64,000 nt of DNA from Kribbella capetownensis (lineage in GTDB: Bacteria; Actinomycetota; Actinomycetes; Propionibacteriales; Kribbellaceae): NCBI RefSeq assembly GCF_004331485.1, contig NZ_SJKD01000006.1, positions 434,001 through 498,000 on the forward strand, given 5' to 3'. A program made the position numbers and the translations under genes. The stretch's first letter is position 1. Each line of letters opens with the position of its first letter. Shown piece after piece: positions 42,230-50,949 of this stretch. Below the pieces are notes generated by a model. It was not told the DNA's origin. It saw nothing but the letters and a program-made list of their open reading frames with translations, and searched no databases.

Positions 42230-42276
42230 CCGTTCTGCGCAGTGAGAGACTGATCGATCGCGACGCGCGCGCCGGC

Positions 42277-42906
42277 TCAAACGGCGCTGAGCAGGGTGGT
42301 TGTTGCGGTGCGCAGGCCGGACTTGATGCGTGGGAGGTCGAAGCCCTGGTCACGGAGGGATTTGTGGAGGTCGGCGGCCAGCGGAGCCAGGACCAGGTGG
42401 GCTGTGTAGTCGGCGTCGAGGTCGGGGCGGGCTTCCTCGATCAGTAGGGCCAGGTGCTGGTGCCAGAGGTTGTAGGAGCCGATCCGGTAGCGCGCGCCGT
42501 CTGAGGCGTTCTCGCTGTCCATGAAGAGTTCGACATGACGGTCGAGCAGATCGAGGTACGCGTCGAGGAAGGCCTTCACCCGGAGGACCGGCGCCGCGCC
42601 GGGGCCGAGCGGCGGTGGGCCGCTCAGGATCTTCGCCTGCAACTCCTGCTCGCGTTCGTCGAGCAGCGCGACCGCCAGACCGGCGCGGTCGCCGAAGCGG
42701 CGGAACACCGTCCCCTTGCCGACGCCCGCCGCCGCGGCGATCGCGTCCAGCGACACGTTCTTCACGCCCTGCTCGGCGAACAGCCGATCGGCCGCCTCGA
42801 GCACCCGGAGGCGATTGCGGCGGGCGTCGGCGCGTTCCGGGCGCGGCTGTCCGACGACCGGCAGCTTCCGTTGTAAAGCGGACCGCGGTCCGGTACTGTC
42901 GTTCAT
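42277..42906 (-). CDS. TetR-family regulator of the flavodoxin-SMR locus
   Basis: 209 residues. The DNA-binding domain is RNRLRVLEAADRLFAEQGVK then SLDAIAAAAGVGKGTVFRRF (about residues 30-72). The C-terminal domain (about 85-200) is helical and unassigned. It diverges from the leader-flavodoxin-SMR operon. Two matching palindromes of the form CGGACY-NN-RGTCCG lie in the gap and over its own first codons, so it most likely represses both directions and is released by a small toxic or quinone-like compound. Confidence 0.88.
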   Translation of the reverse strand: MNDSTGPRSALQRKLPVVGQPRPERADARRNRLRVLEAADRLFAEQGVKNVSLDAIAAAAGVGKGTVFRRFGDRAGLAVALLDEREQELQAKILSGPPPLGPGAAPVLRVKAFLDAYLDLLDRHVELFMDSENASDGARYRIGSYNLWHQHLALLIEEARPDLDADYTAHLVLAPLAADLHKSLRDQGFDLPRIKSGLRTATTTLLSAV

Positions 42907-42924
42907 AAGACGGACTGTAGTCCG
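42879..42924. promoter_or_regulatory. Twin TetR operators
   Basis: CGGACCGCGGTCCG (42879-42892, inside the start of the TetR gene) and CGGACTGTAGTCCG (42911-42924, in the gap) are 14-bp palindromes of the same design, CGGACY-NN-RGTCCG, with starts 32 bp apart (three helical turns). Binding at both would block the divergent promoters. Confidence 0.65.
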
Positions 42925-42946
42925 CTAAAGTCTCTGGAGGAAGAAC

Positions 42947-43030
42947 ATGAACGAGCGAAGCGAGTTCATCATCAAGCACAGTGCATCTCGTGTCTCATCG
43001 GCGCCCGGAGCGAAGCGAGGACGTCGATGA
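42947..43030 (+). repeat. Dispersed 84-bp leader repeat, copy 2 (before the flavodoxin gene)
   Basis: It matches 6740-6823 at 73 of 84 positions with no gap. The 12-bp word here is GAGCGAAGCGAG, at 42953-42964 and 43008-43019, again 55 bp apart. Copy 1 has GAGCGGAGCGAG at both places, so the two words within one copy agree with each other rather than with the other copy. Confidence 0.85.
42947..43030 (+). CDS. Putative 27-residue leader peptide ORF coupled to the flavodoxin gene
   Basis: 27 codons beginning MNERSEFIIKHSASR and ending APGAKRGRR, with a TGA overlapping the ATG of the flavodoxin gene. A strong GGAGGA ribosome-binding site lies 5 bases before its own ATG, whereas the flavodoxin start has no independent good site except GAAGCGAGGA in the repeat. 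So translation of the flavodoxin gene probably depends on ribosomes arriving from this short frame. No known domain; basic and serine-rich. Confidence 0.5.
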   Translation: MNERSEFIIKHSASRVSSAPGAKRGRR

Positions 43031-43629
43031 GCAACACGTCTGCCCGGATCGCGATCGCGTACCACTCCGGGTTCGGCCATACCGCGAAGCAGGCCGAGGC
43101 GGTCGCCGCCGGTGCCGCATCGGTGCCTGGCAGCGTGACAGACCTGGTTCCGCTGGATGAACTGACCGACGACATCTGGGACCGGCTCGCCGTCGCGGAC
43201 GCGATCATCTTCGGCGCCCCGACGTACTTCGGCAGCCCGAGCGCCGGGTTCAAGGCGTTCGCGGAGGCCAGCGTGAAGATCTGGGCGCCCGAGTTGGGCT
43301 GGCGGGACAAGATCGCCGCTGGGTTCACCAATTCCAAGGCGATGTCCGGCGACAAGCTGAACAGCTTGGTCGACCTGGCGGTGTTCGCCGCGCAGCACGG
43401 GATGATCTGGGTCGGTCTCGATCTCTACCCCGGCTGGGCGGAGTCGACCGCGAGCATCGAGGATCTCAACCGGCTCGGCAGTTGGCTCGGCGCGATGGCA
43501 CAGTCGGACGCGGATCTCTCGGCCGAGAAGGCGCCGCCGGAGACGGATCTGCGGACTGCGGCCGCTCTCGGCGCGCGGGTCGCGACCGTCACCCACCGGC
43601 ATCTGCGCGGAGCAGCACTGGCGGCCTGA
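43027..43629 (+). CDS. Flavodoxin-family NAD(P)H-dependent oxidoreductase (WrbA-like)
   Basis: 200 residues. The FMN phosphate loop near the N-terminus is IAYHSGFGHTAKQAEAVAAG, and DAIIFGAPTYFGSPSAGFK carries the second flavin-binding loop, as in WrbA/NQO-type quinone reductases. Such enzymes reduce quinones by two electrons and guard against redox stress. It is the second unit of a TetR-controlled operon, coupled to the 27-codon leader at its start and to the SMR gene at its stop (TGATG overlap). Confidence 0.87.
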   Translation: MSNTSARIAIAYHSGFGHTAKQAEAVAAGAASVPGSVTDLVPLDELTDDIWDRLAVADAIIFGAPTYFGSPSAGFKAFAEASVKIWAPELGWRDKIAAGFTNSKAMSGDKLNSLVDLAVFAAQHGMIWVGLDLYPGWAESTASIEDLNRLGSWLGAMAQSDADLSAEKAPPETDLRTAAALGARVATVTHRHLRGAALAA

Positions 43630-43949
43630 TGGCATGGTTGGTGCTGCTCGCGGCGGCCGCGTTCGAGATCGCGTTCGCCCTCAGCCTGAAACCGAGCGAC
43701 GGATTCAGCCGGCTGTGGCCGACGGTCGGCGTACTCGTCTTCGGCGTGATCTCCGTCGTACTGCTGGCCAGGACGCTCGACCGCCTCCCGGTCGGTACGG
43801 CGTACGCGGTGTGGACCGGGCTCGGCTCGATCGGCGTGGTCACGTTGGGCATCGTGCTGTTCGACGAGCCGGTCACCCCGGCCCGCCTGGCCTGCATCGC
43901 CCTGATCGTGACCGGCGTCGCCGGACTGCGCCTGGCCGGCGCCGACTAG
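43629..43949 (+). CDS. Small multidrug resistance (SMR) family protein
   Basis: 106 residues with four transmembrane helices. The membrane-embedded Glu of the family is in AAAAFEIAFALSLK (residue about 13), and TAYAVWTGLGSIGVVTLGIV is the classic SMR signature. The sequence is closer to the Gdx/SugE (guanidinium exporter) or EmrE-like group than can be resolved by eye. Its ATG overlaps the flavodoxin stop, giving a repressor-reductase-pump cassette for a single toxic compound. The stop overlaps the convergent MobA-like gene by 4 bases. Confidence 0.87.
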   Translation: MAWLVLLAAAAFEIAFALSLKPSDGFSRLWPTVGVLVFGVISVVLLARTLDRLPVGTAYAVWTGLGSIGVVTLGIVLFDEPVTPARLACIALIVTGVAGLRLAGAD

Positions 43950-44638
43950 GTCGCCGTACGGCGGCGTCGGCGGGGGCGGGTCGGGAGTGGGACCGGGTGC
44001 GCGTCGTCGATCGGGGTGTCCTCGAAGGCGCCTGGAGTGAACGCACCGTGGGCCGGCGTGTGGCCGGAGACCAGGCGACGGTAGTCGTCCCAGGTCCCGG
44101 CCCGCGCCGGAATGTTGCCGATGGCATCGACCTGGGTGAGCGGGTAGCGGCCGCCCTCGATCAGGTCCCACAGGTCGTCGTCGCTGCGCAGTTGCCGCAG
44201 TTCCCCGAACAACTCGCGGCCGAACCAGCACGGGTGCCCGTGGCCGTTGTCGTACCGGCTGACGCCGACCGGGGTGGCCGGCCCGGCGACCTCGGCGACC
44301 AGCGACCACACGGTGGCCGAGGTCGCTCCCGGCTGGTCCCCGAGCATCACCACGATCCCGTCGGACCCGTGGTCGACCGCATCGAGGGCCGGCACGATCG
44401 ACGAACTGCCGGTGTCGGCGTGCGGCGAGTCCACTACCCGGACACCGTCCAGGTCGACCCGGTCGCGGATCTGGTCGGCGGCACTGCCCAGCGTGACGAT
44501 CAGCTGGTCGAACCCGCAGTTCCGCGCGACATCCAGCGTCGCGCCGAGCAGCGTGTCGCCGTGATAGGAGAGTAATTGCCTGGGTACGCCGAGGTGCGGG
44601 GAACTGTCGGCGGCAAGCAGGAGTCCCGTGACGAACAT
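43946..44638 (-). CDS. MobA-like NTP transferase domain protein with degenerate nucleotide site
   Basis: 230 residues from the ATG at 44638 (MFVTGLLLAAD). The fold fits the NTP_transf_3/MocA group: DGIVVMLGDQPGATSATVWS holds the metal-binding LGDxP, and GHPCWFGRELFGELRQL is the usual late block. However, the first motif, normally LAAGxSxRMGxPK, reads LAADSSPHLGVPR: the Gly, the Arg and the Lys are all changed. It may have lost cytidylyl/guanylyl transfer, or use a variant mechanism. A basic tail RPRRRRRTAT ends it. No molybdenum cofactor gene is nearby. Confidence 0.7.
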   Translation of the reverse strand: MFVTGLLLAADSSPHLGVPRQLLSYHGDTLLGATLDVARNCGFDQLIVTLGSAADQIRDRVDLDGVRVVDSPHADTGSSSIVPALDAVDHGSDGIVVMLGDQPGATSATVWSLVAEVAGPATPVGVSRYDNGHGHPCWFGRELFGELRQLRSDDDLWDLIEGGRYPLTQVDAIGNIPARAGTWDDYRRLVSGHTPAHGAFTPGAFEDTPIDDAHPVPLPTRPRRRRRTAT

Positions 44639-44794
44639 CGGCGCATCAACTCCCCGCCCGGGAGGGCGCAACCACGTGAGGGCTCCTTCGCACTCTTCCC
44701 CGAGCGTGTAACAGCCGAAAAACGATGGAAACCCGAACCGGTCAGATGTGTCAACGACCGTCCGGAACGTGGTCAGGAAAGGGTGCGAAAACGG

Positions 44795-45406
44795 TCAGCG
44801 CAACGCCGAAGCAAACGCTTCAAGGGCGGGATATCCGGCATTCCCGGTCACGATCGTGGTGGCGCCGGAGCCCACCAGGACCAAGGCGTTCTCCTGTTTG
44901 CGGTCGAGCAGCACCTTGCGTTGCCAGGTGACGCCGCCGACCGTCGACGTACCGTCGTCTGAGGTCCGGCCGAGCTTGTCGGACTGGAACTTCCCGCCGG
45001 TGACATTGGACTGCTCGAGGCCGACGTACTTCTTCTCGTTGGTGACGACGCCGAGGTGCCAGGTGATCGGGGCCTGCTCCGGACTGCGGAATTCCACGCT
45101 GGTCGCGGTCCAGCCGGACGGCATCGGCTCCGGGCCGCGGACCCAGGGCGCGACCTTCTTCGCGTCCTCCAGCTGGGCCGTGTACTCGACCGCTTTGACC
45201 TGCTCGTGCTTCGGCCGCCAGGTCACGATCATCAGGAACGCGACCACGACGAAGCAGGCCAGCAGTGCCCAGACCATGTTCGTCAGCGTGCGCGCCTTGG
45301 CCCGATCCTTGCGGTTCTGCTCCCGGTAAGCGATCGCCTCGGCCCGCACGCGGGCTTTCTCCCGCGCCTCCGCCTCGCTGGAAGCACCCTGACCTGTCGA
45401 ACTCAT
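44795..45406 (-). CDS. DUF4245 family membrane protein
   Basis: 203 residues: a charged cytoplasmic N-terminus (about 1-40), one transmembrane helix ([18 protein letters not shown]), and an outer domain that ends [14 protein letters not shown]. This is the DUF4245 pattern, which in actinobacteria is very often divergent from or next to glpX, as here (60-base gap). Function unknown. Confidence 0.88.
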   Translation of the reverse strand: MSSTGQGASSEAEAREKARVRAEAIAYREQNRKDRAKARTLTNMVWALLACFVVVAFLMIVTWRPKHEQVKAVEYTAQLEDAKKVAPWVRGPEPMPSGWTATSVEFRSPEQAPITWHLGVVTNEKKYVGLEQSNVTGGKFQSDKLGRTSDDGTSTVGGVTWQRKVLLDRKQENALVLVGSGATTIVTGNAGYPALEAFASALR

Positions 45407-45466
45407 GGCATGAGTGTCCCATCTCGCCGAAACGGCCGGAGACCGCGTTGGCTACCATCCGTTGGC

Positions 45467-46501
45467 ATGAGCGACCCGACCACGCCACCTGCCCATCTGG
45501 AGGTCGAGGCGCACGCGCCTGACCGCAACCTCGCCCTCGAGCTGGTCCGGGTCACCGAGGCCGCGGCGATGGCGGCGGGCCGCTGGGTCGGGCGCGGTGA
45601 CAAGAACGGCGCCGACGGCGCGGCGGTGAACGCGATGCGCACCCTGATCGGCACGGTCGGGATGAACGGCGTGGTGGTCATCGGCGAGGGCGAGAAGGAC
45701 AACGCCCCGATGCTCTACAACGGAGAGCAGGTCGGTTCCGGCGACGGGCCGGAGTGCGACGTCGCCGTCGACCCGGTCGACGGTACGACGCTGGTCGCGA
45801 AGGGCATGGCCAACGGCATCGCGGTGATGGCGGTGTCGGCGCGCAACTCGATGTACGACCCGTCCGCGGTGTTCTACATGGAGAAGCTGGTGGTCGGGCC
45901 GGAGGCGGCCGACGTGGTCGACATCCGGCTCCCGGTCGCGGAGAACATCCGGCGGGTGGCGAAGGCGAAGGGATCCACCGTCGACGACGTGACGGTCGTC
46001 GTTCTGGATCGGCCGCGGCACGAGGATCTCGCGATGCAGATCCGGGCGGCCGGTGCGCGGATCAAGTTCATCAGCGACGGCGATGTGGCGGGCGCGGTCG
46101 AGGCGGCCCGGCCGGACACCGGTCTGGACATGCTGATCGGCATCGGCGGTACGCCGGAGGGCATCATCGCGGCATGTGCGATGAAGTGCCTGGGCGGGCT
46201 GATCCAGGGGCGACTCTGGCCGAAGGACGACGCGGAGCGGCAGAAGGCGATCGACGCCGGCCATGACCTCGACCGGGTGCTCAGCACCGACGACCTGGTC
46301 AGCGGTGACGACTGCTTCTTCGTCGCCACCGGAATCACCGAAGGCGAGTTGCTGCGTGGCGTCCGGTACGGCCGGTCCACCGCGCGCACCCACTCGCTGG
46401 TGATGCGCTCCCGCAGCGGCACGATCCGCAGCATCGAAAGCGTCCACCAGTTGTCCAAGCTCCGCGCGTACTCAGCCATCGACTTCGAGCACGCCCGATG
46501 A
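45467..46501 (+). CDS. glpX: Fructose-1,6-bisphosphatase class II
   Basis: 344 residues, full length. GlpX is the gluconeogenic FBPase of actinobacteria. Motifs are intact: [32 protein letters not shown] with the metal-binding acidic residues, [16 protein letters not shown], and [20 protein letters not shown]. The ATG at 45467 is chosen by homology, though the frame is open further upstream. The PfkB kinase gene starts in an ATGA overlap with its stop, so sugar-phosphate removal and sugar phosphorylation are co-expressed. Confidence 0.96.
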   Translation: MSDPTTPPAHLEVEAHAPDRNLALELVRVTEAAAMAAGRWVGRGDKNGADGAAVNAMRTLIGTVGMNGVVVIGEGEKDNAPMLYNGEQVGSGDGPECDVAVDPVDGTTLVAKGMANGIAVMAVSARNSMYDPSAVFYMEKLVVGPEAADVVDIRLPVAENIRRVAKAKGSTVDDVTVVVLDRPRHEDLAMQIRAAGARIKFISDGDVAGAVEAARPDTGLDMLIGIGGTPEGIIAACAMKCLGGLIQGRLWPKDDAERQKAIDAGHDLDRVLSTDDLVSGDDCFFVATGITEGELLRGVRYGRSTARTHSLVMRSRSGTIRSIESVHQLSKLRAYSAIDFEHAR

Positions 46502-47445
46502 CCGCACCTGTCCTCGTCATCGGCGAGGCTCTCGTGGACATCGTGGTGCCGGCGCCGCGGGCTCCCCGCAACGGCAACGGGAAGACAACTGCGACGCCGG
46601 GTGGGTTTGCGGCGAACGTGGCCGTTGGGTTGGCGCGGCTCGGGGTGCCGACCGAGTTGGTGGCGCGGTTCGGGACCGATCCGTACGGCGACCAACTCGG
46701 GGCGCACCTGTTCGGGAACGGCGTACAGCTCGCTCCCGGCTCGGTGGATCCGAGCTTCCGGACGAGTACTGCGACCGCGACGCTCGATCCGGCCGGAGTC
46801 GCGTCGTACCAGTTCGACATCACCTGGGATCCGCCCGCGCTGTCGCGGCCGCGGGGGTGCCCGGCGATCCACACCGGTTCGATCGCGACCATGCTCGAGC
46901 CGGGCGCCGGCGCGATCCGCAAGTTCCTGCAGTCGGTCGCCGATCAGCCCGTCACGGTGACGCTGGACCCGAACGCACGGCCGACGATCACCCCGGATCC
47001 GGTGCCGGCGTGGGCCGCCATACGAGAGCTGGCGGCGTCGTCCGACCTGGTGAAGCTGAGCGACGAGGACTGCAGGTTCTTCCGGCCCGGAGCGTCGCCG
47101 GACGAGATCGCGGCCGAGTTGCTGTCCGCCGAGCGGACCCAGTGCGTCGTCATCACGCTCGGCGGGGACGGTGCGATCGGGATCAGCCGGGACGCGCGCG
47201 TCGAGGTGCCGGCGCCGGCGATCGAGGTCGTCGACACGGTCGGCGCAGGGGACTCGCTGATGTCGGCGCTCATCGCCGGGCTGAACGCGCGCGGGCTGCT
47301 CGGCGCGACGCGGTTGTCCGGGCTGACGGCCGAGGATCTGCGCGAGGTCGTCGACTACGCGGTGAAGGCGGCCGCGATCACCTGCACCCGGCACGGAGCC
47401 GACCCGCCGACCGCCGCGGAACACGCGGCCAAGTGGGGGTCCTGA
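46498..47445 (+). CDS. PfkB-family carbohydrate kinase (fructokinase-like)
   Basis: 315 residues. The N-terminal substrate motif is [10 protein letters not shown] and [20 protein letters not shown], and the C-terminal PfkB signature is [17 protein letters not shown] with the catalytic Asp. This arrangement is closest to fructokinases. It is translationally coupled to glpX by an ATGA overlap; product and pathway therefore touch the fructose phosphate pool. A small membrane protein gene begins 1 base after its stop. Confidence 0.88.
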   Translation: MTAPVLVIGEALVDIVVPAPRAPRNGNGKTTATPGGFAANVAVGLARLGVPTELVARFGTDPYGDQLGAHLFGNGVQLAPGSVDPSFRTSTATATLDPAGVASYQFDITWDPPALSRPRGCPAIHTGSIATMLEPGAGAIRKFLQSVADQPVTVTLDPNARPTITPDPVPAWAAIRELAASSDLVKLSDEDCRFFRPGASPDEIAAELLSAERTQCVVITLGGDGAIGISRDARVEVPAPAIEVVDTVGAGDSLMSALIAGLNARGLLGATRLSGLTAEDLREVVDYAVKAAAITCTRHGADPPTAAEHAAKWGS

Positions 47446-47446
47446 C

Positions 47447-47917
47447 GTGTCCGCCGAGACCTGGACATCCGAACTGGAGTCCAAAGGCAGCGTGGTCTTC
47501 CCGCCACGCCGTGGGCGACTCACGATCCGGCTGGCCGGATTCGGGCTGCTGATGGTGCTGTCCGCGTGGACGAACGTCGACCACATCCGCGCGGGCGAGA
47601 TGTCCGGGACGCTCGGCGTACTGCGGCTGACCGCGCTGGCCGCGTTCGTCTACGGCACCGGGCTCACGCTCTGGCAGCTGATCACGAACCGCCCGGTCGT
47701 CAAGGTCGACGCCGACGGCATCAGTCGCGGCCGCAGCCTGCGCTGGTCCGGGATCACAACCATCGACGACCCGGCCGGTCTGCCGGGAGTCCGGACGGTG
47801 CAGGTCCGGCCGACTGACCGGCGTACTCGGCCGATCAGCATTCCGCAGGACAACGTCGAGGATCTCGATGCCCTCACGCCCTGGCTGCGCTCACTCCACG
47901 ACCAGCACCGCGCCTAG
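47447..47917 (+). CDS. Small membrane protein with PH-like tail
   Basis: 156 residues. Two hydrophobic helices (about 28-44 and 60-80) are followed by a compact beta-rich region (VVKVDADGISRGRSLRWSGI) that resembles the PH-like domain of many small actinobacterial membrane proteins. No function is known. It follows the PfkB gene immediately, so it is probably the third gene of the glpX unit. The stop overlaps the convergent FadR-type gene by 4 bases. Confidence 0.7.
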   Translation: MSAETWTSELESKGSVVFPPRRGRLTIRLAGFGLLMVLSAWTNVDHIRAGEMSGTLGVLRLTALAAFVYGTGLTLWQLITNRPVVKVDADGISRGRSLRWSGITTIDDPAGLPGVRTVQVRPTDRRTRPISIPQDNVEDLDALTPWLRSLHDQHRA

Positions 47918-48582
47918 GACACGGAGCTTCGGACCGCGCTGAGGTGTTCGCGGGACCGGGCCGCGGCAAGGTCCGGGTCGCGGTCGCGGATCGCGTCGGC
48001 GATCGCCACGTGGGCCGCCTGGTCATGCCGGTGCCGGTGCTGCTCGTCCAGCCGCAGCATGTCGATCATCGCCCGCCGGATCCGCGGCACGAACGTGTCG
48101 AACAGCTCCGTCAGTACGGCGTTGTGCGCAGCGGTGATCACGGCTCGGTGGAACGCCAGGTCGGCTTCGACGTACCAGTCGTCCGGTGAGTTCTCCGACG
48201 CCCGCTTCCGGTCGGCGAGCGTGTAGCGGAACGCCTTCAGGTCGGCCGGCGTACGACGGGACGCCGCCAGCCTCGCCGCCTCGGTCTCGATCGCGAGCCG
48301 GCCCTCCAGTACGTCGGTGATGTCGGCGCGGCGAAGGACCTTGTCCCAGTCCTCCGAGGCCTGGTGCGCGATCACGAACACGCCGGCGCCCTGCCGGCTC
48401 TCCAGCACCCGGCGGCCGGCCAACTCCCGGACTGCCTCACGGATCGTCGACCGGCCGACGCCCAGCTGCGCGGCCAGCGTGGTCTCGCCCGGCAGCTTCT
48501 GGCCGAGTGCCCACTCGCCGCTGCCGATCCGGCGGAGCAGCTCCTCGGCGGCCTGCTCGGCCAGTGGGTGACGGCGGATCAT
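47914..48582 (-). CDS. GntR-family regulator, FadR/FCD subfamily
   Basis: 222 residues from the ATG at 48582. The winged helix is [20 protein letters not shown] then [20 protein letters not shown]. The C-terminal FCD domain (about 85-215) has the metal-site residues in [19 protein letters not shown] and [17 protein letters not shown] regulators bind carboxylic acids, with metal. It diverges from the leuL-leuA unit by 77 bases, so control of leucine synthesis by this protein is possible; classic targets are acid catabolic genes. Confidence 0.87.
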   Translation of the reverse strand: MIRRHPLAEQAAEELLRRIGSGEWALGQKLPGETTLAAQLGVGRSTIREAVRELAGRRVLESRQGAGVFVIAHQASEDWDKVLRRADITDVLEGRLAIETEAARLAASRRTPADLKAFRYTLADRKRASENSPDDWYVEADLAFHRAVITAAHNAVLTELFDTFVPRIRRAMIDMLRLDEQHRHRHDQAAHVAIADAIRDRDPDLAAARSREHLSAVRSSVS

Positions 48583-48623
48583 GCCGCTCAGTGTAGGCCC
48601 GCCGGGGTCCAAAAGTTATCAGC

Positions 48624-48659
48624 TTGTCTGAGGAGTTGGTTTCGGGTTAGCGTGTCCGC
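48624..48659 (+). promoter_or_regulatory. Probable leaderless promoter of leuL-leuA
   Basis: TTGTCT (48624-48629) and a TTAGCG/TAGCGT box near 48647-48653 are spaced 17-18 bases apart. They place the start of transcription at or very near the ATG of the leader peptide at 48660. Confidence 0.4.
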
Positions 48660-48719
48660 ATGTCCTCGATCCTCCTGCTTCCGGGTCGCCTCCTTCTTGG
48701 CCGCCACGGCGGGAGCTGA
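48660..48719 (+). CDS. leuL: Leucine leader peptide (attenuator)
   Basis: 19 codons reading [19 protein letters not shown], with six leucines in two runs of three. Too short for automatic gene callers, but its place 73 bases before leuA and its leucine runs are those of a ribosome-mediated attenuator, as in other actinobacterial leuA leaders. When charged tRNA-Leu is short, stalling on CTC-CTG-CTT or CTC-CTT-CTT would change folding of the RNA downstream. It probably starts without a leader sequence. Confidence 0.75.
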   Translation: MSSILLLPGRLLLGRHGGS

Positions 48720-48723
48720 TTCG

Positions 48724-48761
48724 ACCGGCACCCCCTCCGTGGAGTGCTCTCGCCTGCCGGT
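48724..48761 (+). terminator. Candidate attenuator hairpin before leuA
   Basis: ACCGGCA (48724-48730) pairs with TGCCGGT (48755-48761), enclosing CTCCGTGGAG, which can form a small inner stem. It begins 4 bases after the leuL stop codon. No U-tract follows, so it might act through Rho or by masking the leuA ribosome-binding site. Confidence 0.4.
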
Positions 48762-48792
48762 CCCGCCTCCCGCACGAGCCGAAGGACCCACC

Positions 48793-50166
48793 ATGGACTG
48801 GAACCGCCAGCAGCACTCCCCCATGCCCAGCCACCGCTATCGCGACGTCTTCGCCAAGGTCCCGGTCGCGCCGGTCGACCGCGAATGGCCGGACCGCCGG
48901 ATCACCACCGCACCGCTGTGGGTGCCGGTCGACCTGCGCGACGGCAACCAGGCGCTGGCCGATCCGATGGACCCGGAACGCAAGCGCCGCTTCTTCGAGC
49001 TGATGCTTGCCATGGGCTACAAAGAGATCGAGGTCGGCTACCCGTCCGCCTCGCAGACCGACTTCGACTTCGTCCGGCTGCTCGCCACGAGCGATCTCGT
49101 CCCACCGGACGTCACCATCGTCGTCTTCACGCCAGCCCGGCCCGAGCTGATCGAGCGGACCGTCGAGTCCATCGCCGGGATGCATGGCCAGGTCGTCATC
49201 CACATGTACGCCGCGACCGCGCCGGTGTGGCGAGACGTCGTACTGCGTCGTACCCGGGACGAACTGGCGTCGCTCATTTACGCCGGGGCCGAGGACATCC
49301 TCAGGCTCGCGGGTGAGCAGGAGAACGTGAGGTTCCAGTTCTCGCCGGAGGTGTACAACCTGACCGAGCCGGACTACATCCTCGAGCTGTCCGACCAGCT
49401 GACCAAGCGGTGGGACGCGACGCCGCAGCGGCCGGTGATCCTCAACCTGCCGGCCACGGTCGAGGTCGCGACGCCGAATGTGTACGCCGACCAGATCGAG
49501 TACATGGACAAGAACCTGCCCCGACGCGACAGCGTGATCCTGTCCGTGCATCCGCACAACGACCGCGGTACCGGCGTCGCCTGCGCGGAGCTCGCCGTAC
49601 TCGCCGGTGCGCAGCGGGTCGAGGGCTGCATCTTCGGCAACGGCGAACGGACCGGGAACGTCGATATCGCGACCCTCGCGCTGAACCTGCACGCGCAGGG
49701 CGTCGACCCGATGGTCGACTTCTCCGCCATCGACCGGATCCGGGAGACCGTCGAGCACTGCACCCGGATGCCGATCCACCCGCGGCATCCGTACGTCGGG
49801 GAGCTCGTTTACACGGCGTTCTCCGGGACGCATCAGGATGCGATCCGGAAGGGGTTCGCCGAACATCACCGGCGGGCTGACGCGACCGGCGTACCCACAT
49901 CGGAGCTGGCGTGGGATGTGCCGTATCTGCCGATCGATCCGGCGGACGTCGGGCGCGGGTACGAGGCCGTCGTTCGGGTGAACAGCCAGTCGGGCAAGGG
50001 CGGGATCGCGCATGTGCTGGAGTCGTCGTACGGCGTGCGGATGAGCTCGGCGGAAGAGGTCGAGTTCGCCCGGCACGTGCAGCGGCACACCGACGAGACC
50101 GGCCGGGAAGCGAGTGCGGTGGAGTTGAAAGGTCTTTACGAGGAGGTTTTCGGGTGCTCGAACTGA
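48793..50166 (+). CDS. leuA: 2-isopropylmalate synthase, short form without regulatory domain
   Basis: 457 residues from the ATG at 48793 (GAAGGA upstream). Condenses acetyl-CoA with 2-ketoisovalerate, the first step to leucine. The catalytic TIM barrel is complete: [60 protein letters not shown] with the metal His pair, and [20 protein letters not shown]. It matches the actinobacterial LeuA type, which normally runs to about 570-640 residues. Here it stops after the linker ([11 protein letters not shown]), so the C-terminal leucine-binding domain is missing. The ABC ATPase gene overlaps its last 13 bases. Confidence 0.93.
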   Translation: MDWNRQQHSPMPSHRYRDVFAKVPVAPVDREWPDRRITTAPLWVPVDLRDGNQALADPMDPERKRRFFELMLAMGYKEIEVGYPSASQTDFDFVRLLATSDLVPPDVTIVVFTPARPELIERTVESIAGMHGQVVIHMYAATAPVWRDVVLRRTRDELASLIYAGAEDILRLAGEQENVRFQFSPEVYNLTEPDYILELSDQLTKRWDATPQRPVILNLPATVEVATPNVYADQIEYMDKNLPRRDSVILSVHPHNDRGTGVACAELAVLAGAQRVEGCIFGNGERTGNVDIATLALNLHAQGVDPMVDFSAIDRIRETVEHCTRMPIHPRHPYVGELVYTAFSGTHQDAIRKGFAEHHRRADATGVPTSELAWDVPYLPIDPADVGRGYEAVVRVNSQSGKGGIAHVLESSYGVRMSSAEEVEFARHVQRHTDETGREASAVELKGLYEEVFGCSN

Positions 50167-50921
50167 AGGACGTCGACTTCGTCCGGGACGGCAAACTGCT
50201 GCTCGGCGGGGTGTCGCTGACGGTCGGCGAGGGGGAACGGTGGGCGCTGCTCGGGCCGAACGGCGCGGGCAAGAGCACCCTGCTCAACCTCTGCGGCGCC
50301 ATCACCCACCCGACCCGGGGCACGGTCGAGATCCTCGGCCGTCGCCTCGGTGCCGTCGACATCCGGACCCTGCGTGAGTCGATCGGGCACGTGAACCCAC
50401 GCCATCCACTGCGGTCGCCGCTGACGATCCGGCAGGTCGTCCTCACCGGCCTGACCGGGACGATCGAGCTGATGCCACGCTGGGAGCCGACGCCCGATCA
50501 GGACGTCCGGGCCGCGGAGCTGGTCAAGCTGCTCGGGATCAGTACGCACCTCAACGCGTCCTGGACCAACCTGTCCCAGGGCGAACGCGGTCGCGCACTG
50601 ATCGCCCGTGCACTGATCTCCGACCCGCGCCTACTGCTCCTCGACGAACCGACGACGGGTCTCGACGTCGCCGCCCGCGAGCAACTCCTCGAAACCCTCG
50701 ACCAGATCCACGCCTCACATCCCCACCTGGCGTCGCTCCTCGTCACCCACCACCTCGAGGAGCTCCCCACCTCCACCACCCACGCAGCCCTCCTCCGCGA
50801 AGGCCGCCTCCTCACCGCCGGCCCCGCCGAAGACGTCCTCACCACTCCCCTGATAACCCGAACCTTCGCCCACCCCATCACCATCCACCGCACCGCAGGC
50901 CGCTGGCGAGCAACCGCCTAG
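50154..50921 (+). CDS. ABC transporter ATP-binding protein without a permease partner
   Basis: 255 residues from a GTG inside the end of leuA, with a perfect AGGAGG 9 bases upstream. Walker A is [14 protein letters not shown] (about 34-47), the signature is [15 protein letters not shown] and Walker B is [12 protein letters not shown], then H-loop VTHHLEE. It resembles iron-siderophore/ModF-like soluble ATPases. No permease or binding protein is encoded around it; the next gene is on the other strand. The coupling to leuA is unexpected. It could energise a permease elsewhere, or work in translation or DNA functions. Confidence 0.83.
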   Translation: MLELKDVDFVRDGKLLLGGVSLTVGEGERWALLGPNGAGKSTLLNLCGAITHPTRGTVEILGRRLGAVDIRTLRESIGHVNPRHPLRSPLTIRQVVLTGLTGTIELMPRWEPTPDQDVRAAELVKLLGISTHLNASWTNLSQGERGRALIARALISDPRLLLLDEPTTGLDVAAREQLLETLDQIHASHPHLASLLVTHHLEELPTSTTHAALLREGRLLTAGPAEDVLTTPLITRTFAHPITIHRTAGRWRATA

Positions 50922-50949
50922 CTCAGACAGAGGCGGTCGGCCGCGGCGA

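Noticed and set aside
6740-43030. CRISPR array or IS element explaining the two leader repeats
   Set aside because: The two copies are 36 kb apart, single, without spacers, terminal inverted repeats or a transposase.
48620-48790. T-box riboswitch upstream of leuA
   Set aside because: No T-box bulge sequence or specifier stem is visible. The leucine-rich 19-codon frame explains the region better.
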